Origin: Chara braunii
Taxonomy: Eukaryota; Streptophyta; Charophyceae; Charales; Characeae
Length of the DNA: 35,684 nucleotides
NCBI GenBank assembly: GCA_003427395.1
Contig: BFEA01000168.1
Coordinates: 1,089,330-1,125,013 of the forward strand
Direction: 5' to 3'
In this document: piece after piece, positions 8,905 through 18,914 of the stretch
How positions within the stretch are numbered: the first letter of the stretch is position 1
Layout: each line of letters starts with the position of its first letter
Position numbers and translations under genes: made by a program
The notes under the pieces: generated by a model
Databases searched by the model: none
Seen by the model: only the letters and a program-made list of their open reading frames with translations
Told to the model about the DNA's origin: nothing

Positions 8905-9998
8905 TTGCGGAAATTCCGTACTCCTGTCCCAGTTTAGAGGCCTTCACCCATACTCTATTGCCAACCTGAAACGTAGGGCGGCGGTGCTTGTTATCAGATT
9001 CTAGCATTGCCGCCTGTGTTTTATGCATGTTATCCACTGCTTGCTGCATGAGATTCTCATACCGCCGATAAGCAAATTCGAGAGTGCCTGGAGCAGCAGT
9101 GGGCTCGTTTTCAGGTAGCAGGAAGTCTAGAGGGAGTCTAGGCTTGAACATTAGTAGCAGGCTGTTAGGACTGACCCCGGTTGCACTGTGAATTGCGTTA
9201 TTGTGCAAACTGCAGATGACAGCAAGCTTCTCATCCTAGTCCACCTGATTAGGCTTAATGTAATGCCTCAGCAGGTGCTCTACAGTGCGGTTCATTTGCT
9301 CAACCTGTCCGTTTGCCTCTGGGTGATTCCCCGAGGTCATATGCAGTTGCGTTCCTTGTTCGACAGCTGTAACCTTCCACAAATCGCCGGTAAATCAGAC
9401 ATCCTGGTCGCTGACTATAGACTTAGGCAAGCCGAAGTCTCTGACCTAGCTTTCCTTAAATAACTTGATGACGTATTCCGTCTTTGCTGGTTCCAGCATA
9501 GCTACTAACCTAGCGTACTTACTAAACCTATCCACAATGACGTAGACATACTTCATACCACTCTTGCTGGTGACCAGCGTATCCATGAAATCCATGGAAA
9601 GGATTTCACCGCGCCTCTCCGGAATCAAAAGGGGCTTGAGTAGCCTAAAAGGAGCCTGTGTCCGAGGCTTGTCGCGTTGACAGACTTGGCAAGTCTCGAC
9701 ATACAGTTTGGCATCTTTCATCATCGTGGGCCACGAGAAACGCTGCAACAGGTTAGCTGCAATCTTCCTATACCCAAAATGTCTGGTGGCGTCATGACAC
9801 TCTCCGAGAGAGAAACTACGCAAAGACTCTCTATTGGGTACACATTGACGTTTATTCCCTGCCTTCTCAAGGAACAGCCGACCATTGACCAACACAAACT
9901 CATCGGACGTGGTCTTGTCCTTTGCCTCGAGTCTGTGTATGATCTCAGCCATGAACGGATCCTCGCGATAGGCTTCCACCAAGGATTGAGTCACATCT
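8905..9998 (-). pseudogene. pol: Integrase of element C, three nonsense codons
   Basis: Integrase copies the element DNA into the chromosome. The HHCC zinc-binding part (GECHDATRHFGYRKI, then CQVCQRDK) is present. So is the first catalytic Asp in SMDFMDTL. In-frame stops follow at 9446-9448 (TAG), 9395-9397 (TGA) and 9236-9238 (TAG). Reading through them restores the family pattern: KSIVSDQDV with the second Asp, GNHPEANGQVEQMNRT with the Glu, then the conserved NNAIHSATGVSPN. All three catalytic acids remain, but the stops make it non-functional. The stops sit where Trp or Arg is expected (TGG or CGA), consistent with C-to-T decay. Confidence 0.85.
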
Positions 9999-10630
9999 TC
10001 CGCAAGCCCAAACTCAGTAACCAGCGCCCCAAGGAAGTCTGGTCTACACGACAGTGCATCAGCAACCTTGTTGTACTTCCCTTTCATATACCCGAAGTCA
10101 TACTGCTCTATGCCCTCGATCCAACGCTTCAAAGAATCTGAGAGTACCGGTTGGGTCTTCATCCACCTCAGGCTTTGATGATCAGTCCTGACGTAGAAGA
10201 ATCGCCCAAGGAGATAGTGCCTCCAGTGAATCAGCGCTTTGTAAATCAAAAGTTCTTTCTCATAGGTGGACTTAGCCAACTTATGAGAGGGCATCTTTTT
10301 AGACATGTACTCTCCAGGGCTCAACTTTTTTCCCTCCTGCTGCGCAAGCACGACTCCAATGCCATATTGGCTGGCATCTGTGGTCACGATGAATGGTTTG
10401 TCAGGATCGAGCAGCTTCAAGACCTCATGGTGAGTGAGGACATGCTTCATATGTCTGAAAGTAGCCTCACACCTGTTTGTCCACTCCCATGGGGTGTGAG
10501 ATCCCACAAGGGCACGACCACCATGCTATAGTTCTGCAAAAAATTGTGTAGTTGCCAGTCATACCCAAGAAAGACCTCACCTCAATCACAGACCGAGGAT
10601 GCAGCCAGTCACGAATGCAGGCCACCTTCG
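9999..10630 (-). pseudogene. pol: RNase H and RT C-terminal part, element C
   Basis: RNase H degrades the RNA strand after reverse transcription. The frame from 10507 downward shows TTDASQYGIGVVLAQQ with the first catalytic Asp, STYEKELL with Glu, RTDHQSLRW with Asp, and KYNKVADALS. Upstream (about 10467-10630) the RT connection region WLHPRSVIEVRSFLGMTGNY is in another frame, so two small frameshifts lie between RT and RNase H (about 10510 and 10630). RNase H and integrase share one frame, as expected for a pol polyprotein. Confidence 0.85.
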
Positions 10631-11190
10631 CGTCATTGGGCATCAATCCCTCCCAGGTACAAGATCCGCTTGCGGTCAAACTCGCACTTCTCTTGGTTAA
10701 TCTTGAATTGGTGTTGCCGAAGGGAACTGAGTACTTTATCTAAATGGGCTACATGCTCCTCAACAGTCCTAGCAAAAATAAGTATGTCATCGAGGTGCAC
10801 GATGACAAACTTATCTAAGTAGTCACGAAAGATCCTGTTCATCGCGTGCTGAAAGGTGCCAGGAGCATTGCAAAGGCCGAAAGGCATCACCACAAACTCG
10901 TACATACCATATCTGGTTTGAAAAGCGGTTTTGTGTTGATCCTCGGGCCGAATTGCAATCTGATGGTACCCGGACTTTAGATCTATCTTACTGAAGTACC
11001 GGCACCCTTGGACTCGGTCCAATAAGTCATCGATGCGTGGTCGGGGCTCTGCGTTTTTCACAGTGATGGCATTGAGGCCCCTATAGTCAATGCACATCCG
11101 CAACGTTCCCTTCTTCAGTTGTTGGCGAGCTCATCAAGCTCCGCTACAGACATCCGATAGATCTTACCCTTCGAAATACTAGACCTTGGG
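10631..11190 (-). pseudogene. pol: Reverse transcriptase of element C
   Basis: The RT core from RMCIDYRGLNAITVKNAEPR through KIDLKSGYHQI, VMPFGLCNAPGTFQHAMN and the catalytic box, which reads HLDD (10786-10797) instead of the usual YLDD. Both Asp are kept and Tyr has become His. Upstream of 11103 the thumbprint KGKIYRMSVAELDELANN is visible, but about 20-25 residues before the core (usually GWIRPS..PYGAPVLFV) are missing. There is thus a small deletion plus a stop at about 11120. The C-terminus ends in a frameshift at 10633. Confidence 0.85.
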
Positions 11191-11227
11191 ATAATCTATA
11201 TCATATGGACGACCTCCCTCTCAACGA

Positions 11228-11525
11228 CTGTGGCGGACCCACCAAGTGTGGTGCTCCGCCTGGGATAGAGATGGAGATGGAGGATGAGAGTGGAGCAAGA
11301 TGGCACAGCGCAGCTCCCACGTGGGACTCCAACACAAGCACTCCAAACTGTGTCGTAGAATGACCCAAAGTACAGACGTTGGCTGGGGTATACCCCAGCG
11401 AACTGACTGGATTGGACTGGACTGGTTGGTACCGACAGAGGTACGGGCCTGGACTGGACTACCCCGAATACAACACAGGCATGTGAGAACAAGCCAAGGG
11501 GCTGGTCTCACAGGCCAACCAGAGG
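11228..11525. mobile_element. About 300-bp foreign insertion in pol of element C
   Basis: On the - strand the protein reads KFPDLVD, then about 300 bases of unrelated sequence, then VVEREVVHMI and IYRMSV. In element D the corresponding stretch is continuous (DVFESPTGVVPDRPISHEI). The extra DNA therefore interrupts the protease-RT linker. Read on the - strand it starts TGGTTGGCC and ends CCGCCACA, so it has TG...CA ends like a small solo LTR or TRIM, but I see no clear target duplication. It contains a repeated GGACTGGA motif (11410-11460). No coding capacity. Confidence 0.55.
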
Positions 11526-12065
11526 TCCACTAGATCCGGAAATTTAGCGACCACTCCCTCTATCTCTGGAGGCATTTTCACCGGCTCACCCTTTGCAGAG
11601 ACATACACTAAGTACATATCCTCTTCCGGATTTCGCTTATAATAATTATAGAATGCGGCCGCACACATGCACCCATAGGACTCTATCGGACTACTAGCTT
11701 TATGGTTACACAATCTCGCAGTCCCTCGACCTGGCAGCGTGTGTTTGACCACGTTTCGGTCCCAGTCAAACTGGGGTTGTGCAACCGAAAGGTAGTACAT
11801 ACCAAGCAAGATATCCATAGGGAAATCACCGCTGACGAGGAACGAGATTTTACGTCTCAGTTCCCCTCCCGCGTACGGGAAACAACATTCAACATCTTTT
11901 AGGTAGTCATCAACTACTATGCGCTGTTTGTTGGCACAAGTGGACTGAAGTGCTGCACTTGCCCCTGTAAGCACAGCTGATCAACACAAGTACGTTGATA
12001 AAGTTCCTCGTCGACCATGTATTGTAGAAGGCCTTGGCCTTACGACTGCCTATAACCACCTCGCT
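11526..12065 (-). pseudogene. pol: Protease of element C, active-site Asp lost
   Basis: Aspartic protease that would cut the Gag-Pol polyprotein. The second half is clear: FPMDILLGMYYL (the ILG motif) and FDWDRNVVKHTLPGRG. The N-terminal half is in another frame region upstream of 11974. At 12003-12033 the - strand reads AFYNTWSTRNFIN, where the family has a D-T/S-G-A-T-R-N-F box. The catalytic Asp is Asn (codon 12021-12023) and Gly is Trp. Protease is therefore dead as well as frameshifted. It is followed by the inserted DNA at 11525. Confidence 0.75.
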
Positions 12066-12394
12066 GACAAACAACTCACCCTTAGGAACTTTAGCCAGGA
12101 CCGTCGAAGAAGCTATCGAGCAGGTCTAGACCACTCCTCTAACTCCTCTAAGGATTCGAACACATTCATCAAGCAGAGTATTGATTGGTCTGAATGTGCT
12201 CGCGGAACAACGTCAGAGTCAATAGCTTGGGCCATCTCTCGAGAAGGTGAGGGTGTATCCATCATCTTGACCCTAGCAGGAACAACTACAATTCCTAATG
12301 GCCCGACGTGTTTGCCAGACGTGTTGGCAACGTTGCTACCTTGGGAAGTGTAGGAGGTCTTTTCGTAGGCGGGATCTTTTCCGTGACCTTATGG

Positions 12395-12790
12395 TTCTAA
12401 CACTTGAACAGAGTATGGCCATATTGGCCACAACGAATGCAAGCTGCTCGGGCGTACCGATCTCTCCACACGTCCTCAGTAAGCCCCGCTTTCTCCCATG
12501 GAGGAGCATTGCGGTTTACTTGACTCTTTGACCGGGAACCTCCACGACGTCTATCGATTGCCTTACCCTAGTTACCGGTAGGACAATGGGAGGAGGATGT
12601 ACCACAGGCCAAGCACCTAGCCCACATGGTAAAGGTGAGACCTGAACCCACCCGACCAGACTTCTCTGAATGTCTTGCAAAAGATTTGTATGGTAGTCCT
12701 GCATCTCTACCATATCTAGCAGGGCCCTCCTAACGGTATTTACATCATCATCCATATGTGTCAGTTCCATCTCCTCTAACTCTTGCATGT
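12395..12790 (-). pseudogene. gag: C-terminal gag of element C with zinc knuckle
   Basis: Two pieces. At 12516-12788 the frame carries ELEEMELTHMDDDVNTVRRA and a helical, acidic stretch (MVEMQDYHTNLLQDIQRSL), probably coiled coil. At 12400-12441 there is a zinc knuckle, CIRCGQYGHTLFKC (CX2CX4HX4C), followed by TAG. The knuckle would bind RNA. I do not see a capsid domain between the coiled coil and the knuckle, where families of this type have one, so an internal deletion is likely. Between 12066 and 12395 only frame-broken linker remains. Confidence 0.7.
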
Positions 12791-12822
12791 CCGCTTCTCT
12801 CTACTGCATCATCGCTCATCGT

Positions 12823-13270
12823 CTAATCACTCTCCTTCTCTGCTTGTATCTCATCTAATGCATGTTGTAGCTGTGCTTCGCGAGTGCTGGCCCGCTGAAT
12901 GGCGACCTCCTCAGGAGTTAACACTAATTGCTGGCTAGCCATCACACCAGCGGACTGACTTTGCATCTGTGCGATCGTTGAACCAACAGCCCCTGAACTT
13001 CTATACTGGGAACTCTGCTGCATGCCAGAATTACTCCCTTGAGAGCCTTGTTGTGCAGAAGTGGCGATGACGGCTGTTGAGACAGCTGCCTCTTGCAAAA
13101 GCCCTGCTTGCCTCTGCATCCCTGTCCCTCCTCTGCTGACGCTGCCTTTCCCTAGCCAGTCTGAACAGGAGGCGGTTTCCCTTGGCTCCTGAAGCTACCT
13201 GGACCAACGGGAGTCTGCAGCTTGACGAGCACAAGATCCGATCGTTCGGAGGGTACTCTCTGTCGCTCAT
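12823..13270 (-). pseudogene. gag: N-terminal gag of element C
   Basis: Starts MSDREYPPNDRIL at 13270. The first frame carries a basic stretch RERQRQQRRDRDAEASRA. A shift at about 13120 leads into the Ala/Gln/Ser-rich frame 13119-12823 (QEAAVSTAVIATSAQQ, MQSQSAGVMASQQLVLTPEE) that ends in a predicted helix, QLQHALDEIQAEKESD, and a stop. This is the N-terminal, coiled-coil type region of a Gypsy gag. It has no counterpart in A, B or D beyond composition, so C is a separate family. Confidence 0.65.
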
Positions 13271-14665
13271 ATGCTACAGCACTGTACACTGTTTGCACTA
13301 GGACACACTCGGTTGCCTACAACAGCGTAGTGGTCAAACCGATTTAAAATAAGTAAAAATAATTAATCGGTAGCATTATCAGTTGATACACAGCAGGGTC
13401 CATCAGGTAAGTCCAGATTCCTACAAACGAAACTATTTTATTTGACTAGTCTACAAACAGAAAGCAAATACGAAAAAACAGATAGTTCTACCTATGTTGT
13501 CCGTCAGATGTGTTAATAGCAATAACATCTAACTAATCAATTTGTGTGGCTGTTTGCAAAGTGGAATTGTTCCCGAACTTATCACCTGAAATCTACCCCT
13601 CCCTCAGTTCTTCTTGATGTCACTTGACGTCAGCCTTCCTAAGCAATCCAGATGGCACTGGTGTCTAAAGGTGTGCACGGCCCACCCCTGAGCCCCAAGT
13701 CAATGTTGAGCTGACCAGCCCTGCACCATATTTATCCTCACGTGCAGCACGCCTTACACTGACAATTTGGTTGATCAAGAGGCAGCTTAAGGAAGGCCCC
13801 CGAGGTCCTCAGGAATTTTTTAACGTCGCAGATAGGACGACGATCACAACCAATGATAGGTAACCCACTAGTATTTATTTATAGACATCCAGTTCTCGTC
13901 TCCCCAGTAGGGCTGGCCTGCCCCTCACGACCTATCTATAGCGCAACAGGCACACAAAGGACAAAGCGGCAGAGCATGCATGCTCTGCTCCCGGTGGGTT
14001 GGCATGGTGACCGTGACCCAGTGCTTCTTCCAAGGCCCTTCAAATGGCAACGCCCTCTCCTTCCAGATGCTCCACGTGAACAATGCCAACACTCAAGGTT
14101 GAGCGCACTCGACTCCTCACATGAGAGGACTCTCAAGACAAAACACACATCCTCATGTAAGAAGTGTCGAAGAGGGTAGATAAGGTTAAGAGCAACTTAC
14201 CTCCATATAGCTGCCCCCAACGACGGATATTCTCACCAGATGACTTAAACCACCAGTACTTGGGCGACGCCTTAGCGTTAACGCTACGCGATTTCCGCGG
14301 CCGGCGGAGTGTCAATAAATCGAATCGACAGCCCGCGCTGCTTCGAGATTTGGGCGGCCGGCGCGGCGCGCAGTGCCCAAGTACTGGTGGTTTAACGTCA
14401 ACTGCGATGACCAATCTTGCCTCGACACAACCAGCATTATACCGTCGTTCCACCTCAGCATCAATCACACATCAGATAGTTCTCATCACACTGCGAAACA
14501 CCCAATATCACTACACAGCCTTCTTAGCGATACCCCTCTCCTCCCGAGTCGCCTGCTCGCCTTTGCCCTCCTCACTGCACCCTACCCACGGTCGCTCACC
14601 CAGCTAACCGCGTGCATGCACCGCATATGGAGAAGACAAGTGCCGGATGAGTGCAACATACCACA
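13271..14665 (-). other. Leader (5' UTR) of element C
   Basis: About 1.4 kb between the primer-binding site and gag. No frame with family features. It contains the foldback element at 14245-14395; otherwise mixed sequence. The length is unusual, and part may be nested debris that I cannot identify. Confidence 0.55.
14245..14395. mobile_element. Foldback (MITE-like) element with perfect 21-bp arms
   Basis: Arm 14245-14265 begins TTAAACCACCAGTACTTGGG and arm 14375-14395 is its exact reverse complement. The arms extend by TGAC/GTCA outside if one base is skipped. The 109-bp centre is GC-rich and holds a 12-bp palindrome, AGCGTTAACGCT, and several CCGCGG/GGCCGGC blocks. TTAA at both outer ends could be a target duplication of piggyBac type, leaving ACCACCAGTACTTGGGC termini, but it could equally be part of the arms. 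No coding capacity. Confidence 0.7.
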
Positions 14666-14677
14666 GCTCTGATACCA
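14666..14677 (-). promoter_or_regulatory. Primer-binding site of element C (initiator tRNA-Met)
   Basis: The - strand reads TGGTATCAGAGC three bases after the 5' LTR end, a perfect complement to the 3' end of plant initiator tRNA-Met (GCUCUGAUACCA). This fixes the orientation of the element and the LTR border at 14681. Confidence 0.9.
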
Positions 14678-14680
14678 AAA

Positions 14681-15601
14681 TGCAAGGATAGCGAAATTCA
14701 GAAACCAAGCCGCATCATACACATGAAACCAGATAGTCTCGACCTCGAACCAAACGCAGAATTGCAACTCGAGTTACACCAAATATGAGCACAACAAAGC
14801 TCACAAATGACAATGTTCAAATAGTCTCTTCATCATCACCAATCAACCAATGCCGATTCCCTCAGCGCCCAGGCTACAAATGGCAAATATAATCTAGCCT
14901 ATCTACAATGTCGCTGGTGACGTCAACAACTTCCCGAAGTACGAGCAGATCTCGGCCGATGTCGTCCGCATCAAGCATCAGGTATTTCCCTCACTTCACT
15001 CACAACCTCGATCCTCCACACAGATGCAACATGCACCCGAAGACCACAATGCGCACCATCCAGCAACGCGCAGGCCAGCTTGGCAATAGCTGCCTGCTTC
15101 TTCCCTGCTCGCCCATGAGCACGTAGGCACCGCTTCAGCAGTTGGCGCAGCAGCGCTTGCGCATAAGCAGCGAGTGCCCGAATGCCAAATGAGGAGGCAG
15201 GCACTTTCCTTTATGGAAGTGGCCTGGCAGCTGCATGCTGCCTGGCTGCATTGGGCCCCTGCCCAAAGCTTCCGGTAGGCCCCAAGTGGCCTGAGGCCAA
15301 CATATTCCACAGGCTCCCGGGTGGTTATGCGTGTCCAACTGCCGTGCGTGCTGCATGCAGTTTGTGCCTCGTGTCTGAACCAGGGCCTGTTTCCAGAGAA
15401 CTCAGGAAGGGCCTAGAAGCCCTCGATCGGATACTGTTACCCACGGCCTGGGTCCATCCAACCAACTGACGCAGCGTAATTGTCTGAGCCCCGCTTTGCC
15501 AAAAAGGACAAAATAGGCCTCATGTGATTTTACAAGGCCGCCTTCACTGAGGGCAGCCATGCTTGATGAAAGGCCCCGAAATGCTTAAGAGCGGGCTGTG
15601 G
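14681..15601 (-). repeat. 5' LTR of element C
   Basis: 921 bases homologous to the 3' LTR at 7292-8426. On the - strand it ends CCTTGCA just before the primer-binding site. The start, next to element E sequence, is at about 15601 (CCACAGCCCGCTC) and has no clear TG, so a few terminal bases may be lost or mutated. It should carry the element's promoter; I cannot point to a convincing TATA box. Confidence 0.85.
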
Positions 15602-15851
15602 TGAGGAATTATTATGCAAAGTTCGCAAGCTGACGTGCTTCTCGTAATTATTATCAAATTACGCAAACTTCCAACTTTTCATTTTTGATTAGTAGCTCCT
15701 TATCTGGGCGCGATTACTCCCACCCTCCCCGTCTATGCTGCTGCATCCCTCTTCTACTCTCCTCCGTCCGTCTTTTGGTTCTCCCTGCTGCGACATTAGT
15801 AAGTAGCCACAACAGCAGGCCACCTCAGCAGGCCACCTCAGCATTGACACG
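15602..15851 (+). pseudogene. Element E, left part: leader
   Basis: Sequence homologous to the leader of element D but on the + strand. ATTTTTGATTAGTAGCTCC and ATCTGGGCG...CTCCCACCC match D (- strand, about 22800-22850: GATTAGTGGCTCCATATCTGG). The pyrimidine-rich stretch and CAGCAGGCCAC near the gag start also match. E continues at 26161, so D was inserted into it. The left end meets the LTR of element C at 15601; the upstream part of E, including its LTR and primer site, is absent. Confidence 0.75.
15848..15851. repeat. Target-site duplication of element D, left copy
   Basis: CACG directly left of the 3' LTR of D. The same four bases occur at 26161-26164 directly right of the 5' LTR. With one LTR base counted, the match can be read as five bases (ACACG or CACGT). 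Confidence 0.7.
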
Positions 15852-17179
15852 TGACGCATGTCCAGTGGGACAATGCGGAGGAAGCCAAGGATCCCCTAGG
15901 TGATGAAAAGGACTGAAATGGACAATGCAAGGTCACCGTAGCACCAACAAGCAATGTACGTTCCGAATACATACCGATGACACAAAATGGCACAGCGGAA
16001 GACTTAAAGAGAGGATCTGATCTGATCTGGACTGACCCGACATCCATCACACATCACACATGTGAGAGAGGAAGGAGGGACCGCAAGCATGGAAGAAAGG
16101 TCCCTTCCTCGCGCACATACATGGGGAGATACCATGGATGAGAGATGTAGAAGGGACGAGACGAAGAGGAAGGAGGCGAGGGAGTAGACCAAGATCGCAA
16201 TAGCGAAGTCCCAAAAAACAGTCCCTTGCCAAGTGTCCAATCAATGTCTATCCCAGAAATGTCGAATCAGATCCTGGGCAATGCGCCCAACATAACCTCT
16301 GCCTGAATCCCTACTGATTACCTCTCACACTCTCAGATTCGAAGAAGAAGAGATAAGGAGGAATGAGGGAGGAGGAGAGAGAGAGAGAGAGAGATGGAGG
16401 AGGGAGAGAAGAAGTCCTCCTCGCTATCTCACCTGCAGGTCGCTGCCACCGTACTGACTGTGTCTGTTGCCGTGTGCAGGTACCGCGTGGAGCCCAGCTA
16501 TGGCGCCAGGTAAGCTCGCCGACTGCAGGTATGGCCTCCGCCACTCTCTACCTCCCCTATGCCTCTACTCTCAAATCCGCAGCCTAGCACAGCATGGCGC
16601 TCTCCTAATCAGCAGCGTGTCGCCCAGAAGTGGGCTACCCGAACTGTCCCTGGCCCAGCCGCTGCCCAGCTATTTGTAGCGCTGGGCGGCCGGGCCTACC
16701 TGGTGCTGTGTGGCCTAAAACGGCCCAGGTGGTCTGGGTCCCTACAGGACGTCCAGACCTTGCTGCTGCTGCAGCATGGCACAGAAATGCGCCTGGCCTA
16801 AAAACGGCCTTCTACCGGTGCACCTGGCCCAAGGTGCTGTCTTGGGTCCTGCAGGACCAAAACGACGCTGGTACCTGTTGGTTTGGCGCCAAAACGCGCC
16901 TGGCCTCGTTTCGGGCCTGCCTCCGGTGTACCCAATTCCAAGGTCCGGCCTTGGGGCTGCAAGTCCGAAACGGCACCTGAACAGACAAAAATAAGACAGC
17001 ACACACACACCAAAAAAACGGTAAGTAAAACTACAGCCTATCTACCTAGTGTGCTGGCTAGGGCCTGGAGGGCCATCGTGGGCCTCCAAGGCGTGTGTTG
17101 GATGGTACGCGGCTTGGGGGCCCTTCAGCAACCGTCGGGCCCCTCAAATGGGGCCCGTGTGCAGGCGCAGCATGCAACA
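15852..17179 (-). repeat. 3' LTR of element D
   Basis: 1328 bases. On the - strand it starts TGTTGCATGCTGCGCC and ends GGACATGCGTCA. It carries (GA)10 at 16375-16394, whereas the 5' LTR has about 28 units. A small hairpin, GGTCTGG...CCAGACC, is at 16730-16758. Open frames in it (for instance 16467-16679) are the same in both LTRs only because the LTRs are copies of each other. Confidence 0.93.
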
Positions 17180-17195
17180 ACCCCCTCTCCTCATG
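17180..17195 (-). promoter_or_regulatory. Polypurine tract of element D
   Basis: The - strand reads ATGAGGAGAGGGGGT immediately before the LTR start TGTTGCATGC. Expected plus-strand primer. Confidence 0.85.
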
Positions 17196-17297
17196 AAGTC
17201 AAGCCGATCGGGGCCGAAGCTGACGATCTGAAGGTGGTACTTGGACGCAGGTGTGGCGTGGAGCCGAAGATGCCGGCTTGTCCTTCAACTTTTGCTC

Positions 17298-17780
17298 CTA
17301 GCGTGCGAGAGCATTGGGAGCCGGTGCTTGAAGTTCCGCACGGGTCAGCCATCGGTCAGCTCTATGGGTGCAGAATGCAAAGTGAACCAAGAACTGTATT
17401 GGCTTGTGGCCATGCAGTCGGTGGGATATGATGTTGCCGATCTCTTGGAAGCCGTCCATTGAGGGCGGGTCTTGCGATCATCGCCCAGGGAAGTCATCAA
17501 ATTCTGCTGGTGTGTAGAGAGCCATCTTGGAACAGTGAAAAACAAGGTTGACGGGCACGTGGATGGGCACCTGAATGATAAATGAAGGGCCTTCGGGTGC
17601 GTCTCCGACGGGTGCCACGATCGGCCAGGGCCCCATCCATTTCGGAAGGAGCTTGCGAGAGATATCTTGTTTGAGGCTGAATTCCGCAGTGGAAACCCAT
17701 ACGAGATCGTCGGCGCGGAACGGACAAGAAAGACGTTGGCGGTTGACCTGTTGGCGCACACATTGCTCCGTCTTTGACAT
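17298..17780 (-). pseudogene. pol: Integrase C-terminus and chromodomain-like end, element D
   Basis: From 17780: a basic linker, SLKQDISRKLLPKWMGPWPI (the GPW/GPY module), then FIIQVPIHVPVNLVFHCSKM and a short acidic stretch to FPGR. TGA follows at 17478-17480. The frame stays open after this stop: SQDPPSMDGFQEIGNIIS, then QFLVHFAFCTHRADRW and LTRAELQAPAPNALAR, ending in TAG at 17298-17300. This last part aligns in style with the chromodomain-like end of element C (FRVRFRHHTDPKEDTW). The stop replaces an expected Arg (CGA to TGA). The domain would tether integration to chromatin. Confidence 0.8.
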
Positions 17781-17784
17781 TTGG

Positions 17785-18914
17785 TCACGTGCCTTGCTCT
17801 CGGTCGTCGCTCTCGGTCGTCCGTGGAATGATTGTGTCCACCGGAGAGTTCACCGGCGAGCCATGCTCGAATTCGAAAGGCGGCATCCCGATATGGACGA
17901 GTTGTATGCCAACTCGACATCCGAGAGCCGCTCGACCCAATCCTTTTGGTCGGGACGGATGAGAGTTTGAAAAAGGACCTGTGCGGTCTGATGTGCCCTC
18001 TCCGTTTGGCCATCCGTTTGGGGGTGGCGAGCCAAACTTGGCTTGAGGGACGAGCCCCATCGCTTGATGAGCGCCAACCAAAAATCGGACATGAATCGAG
18101 TGTCGCGGTCGCAGACGATTTCCTTCGGGTAACCCTTGGTTCGAATCAAACCGGCGTAGAGAACCTCGGCCAACTCCGGTGCCTTGGCGTGATAGCGGCA
18201 AGGCAAGAACATGGCAAACTTGGTGAGGCGGTCAACCACCGTGAGAATCCCATCGACGCCCGTCTTGTGCTTGGGGAATGGCCCGGTGATATGCATGGCA
18301 ATTGCTTCCCTTCGGCGCACGGGGACCGGTAATGGTCGCAGTTCGCCATACGGACGATGATTGCGAGATGTGCAACGTCGGCAAACTTCGCATGACTCGC
18401 AATAGCCCGTGACGTTGTCAAGGAGACCGGGCCACCAAAAGCACTCCCGTAGTCGGCCAATCATGCGATTGACTCCAAAGTGTCCGGTGGCGGGGGCGTC
18501 GTGGAACTCGCCAAGAAGCCGGGTGCGCAAATGTGAATCTTGCGGCACACAAAGGAGATCCTTCCCCCACGAGTGAAGAAGCAAGTATCCCTCTTCGATC
18601 CGATAGTGCGAAGGCGCCGGATTGGGAGAGGAACAATTCGCGTACTTGTCGCGAAACTCGGGGTCGGCTTGATAGCCGCGGATGAAGCTGTCCCGCAAGT
18701 CGTCCTCGATCTCGAAGGTTGAGTAGACCGCGGTGCAGTGGTCCGGACACCGCAAAATGGCATCCGCAAAACGGTTCGACTTCCCCGAAATGTGATCGGG
18801 AAAGAAGTCGAATTGGTCGATGAAGGCCTTCCAACGGGCGATGGTGCTGTTGACGGTGTCTTGAGACTTGTAGAAGACCAACGGATTGTTGTCTGTTACC
18901 CATCGGAACTGGCG
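17785..18914 (-). pseudogene. pol: Integrase of element D, catalytic Asp lost
   Basis: Starts just after the TGA at 18915-18917 with the RNase H tail (QFRWVTDNNPLVFYKSQ, SGKSNRFADAI) and goes on into integrase. The HHCC zinc module is present: EFHDAPATGHFGVNRMIGRL and CESCEVCRRC. The DDE core shows MHITGPFPKHKTGVDG, where the family has Met-Asp before an aromatic residue. Here one residue is missing and Asp is His (codon 18291-18293), so the first catalytic acid is lost. The second Asp (EIVCDRDTRF) and the Glu (DGQTERAHQT) are kept. A frameshift at about 17905 moves the end (PFEFEHGSPVNSPVDTII) to another frame. Confidence 0.88.

Larger units (their letters stand above)
7292..15601 (-). mobile_element. 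Element C: Ty3/Gypsy chromovirus-like, decayed
   Basis: A - strand LTR retrotransposon. In transcription order it has: 5' LTR 14681-15601, primer-binding site 14666-14677, leader, gag remnants, protease, RT, RNase H, integrase, chromodomain-like end (8529), purine-rich tract, and 3' LTR about 7292-8426. The left boundary is approximate, because the 3' LTR end does not match the 5' LTR end (TGCAAGGATAG at 14681). I could not find a target-site duplication. The coding region has several frameshifts, three nonsense codons in integrase, an RT deletion, a loss in gag and a foreign insertion in pol. Confidence 0.85.

Noticed and set aside
16481-16532. Splice-like CAG/GTACC...GCCAG/GTAAGC pattern on the + strand in the D LTR
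   Set aside because: It lies antisense to the element and matches only short consensus words; not enough to propose an exon.
16467-17431. Open frames repeated identically at 16.5-17.4 kb and 25.4-26.3 kb, as if a duplicated gene
   Set aside because: They are the two LTRs of element D; identity reflects LTR copying and no protein family is recognisable.
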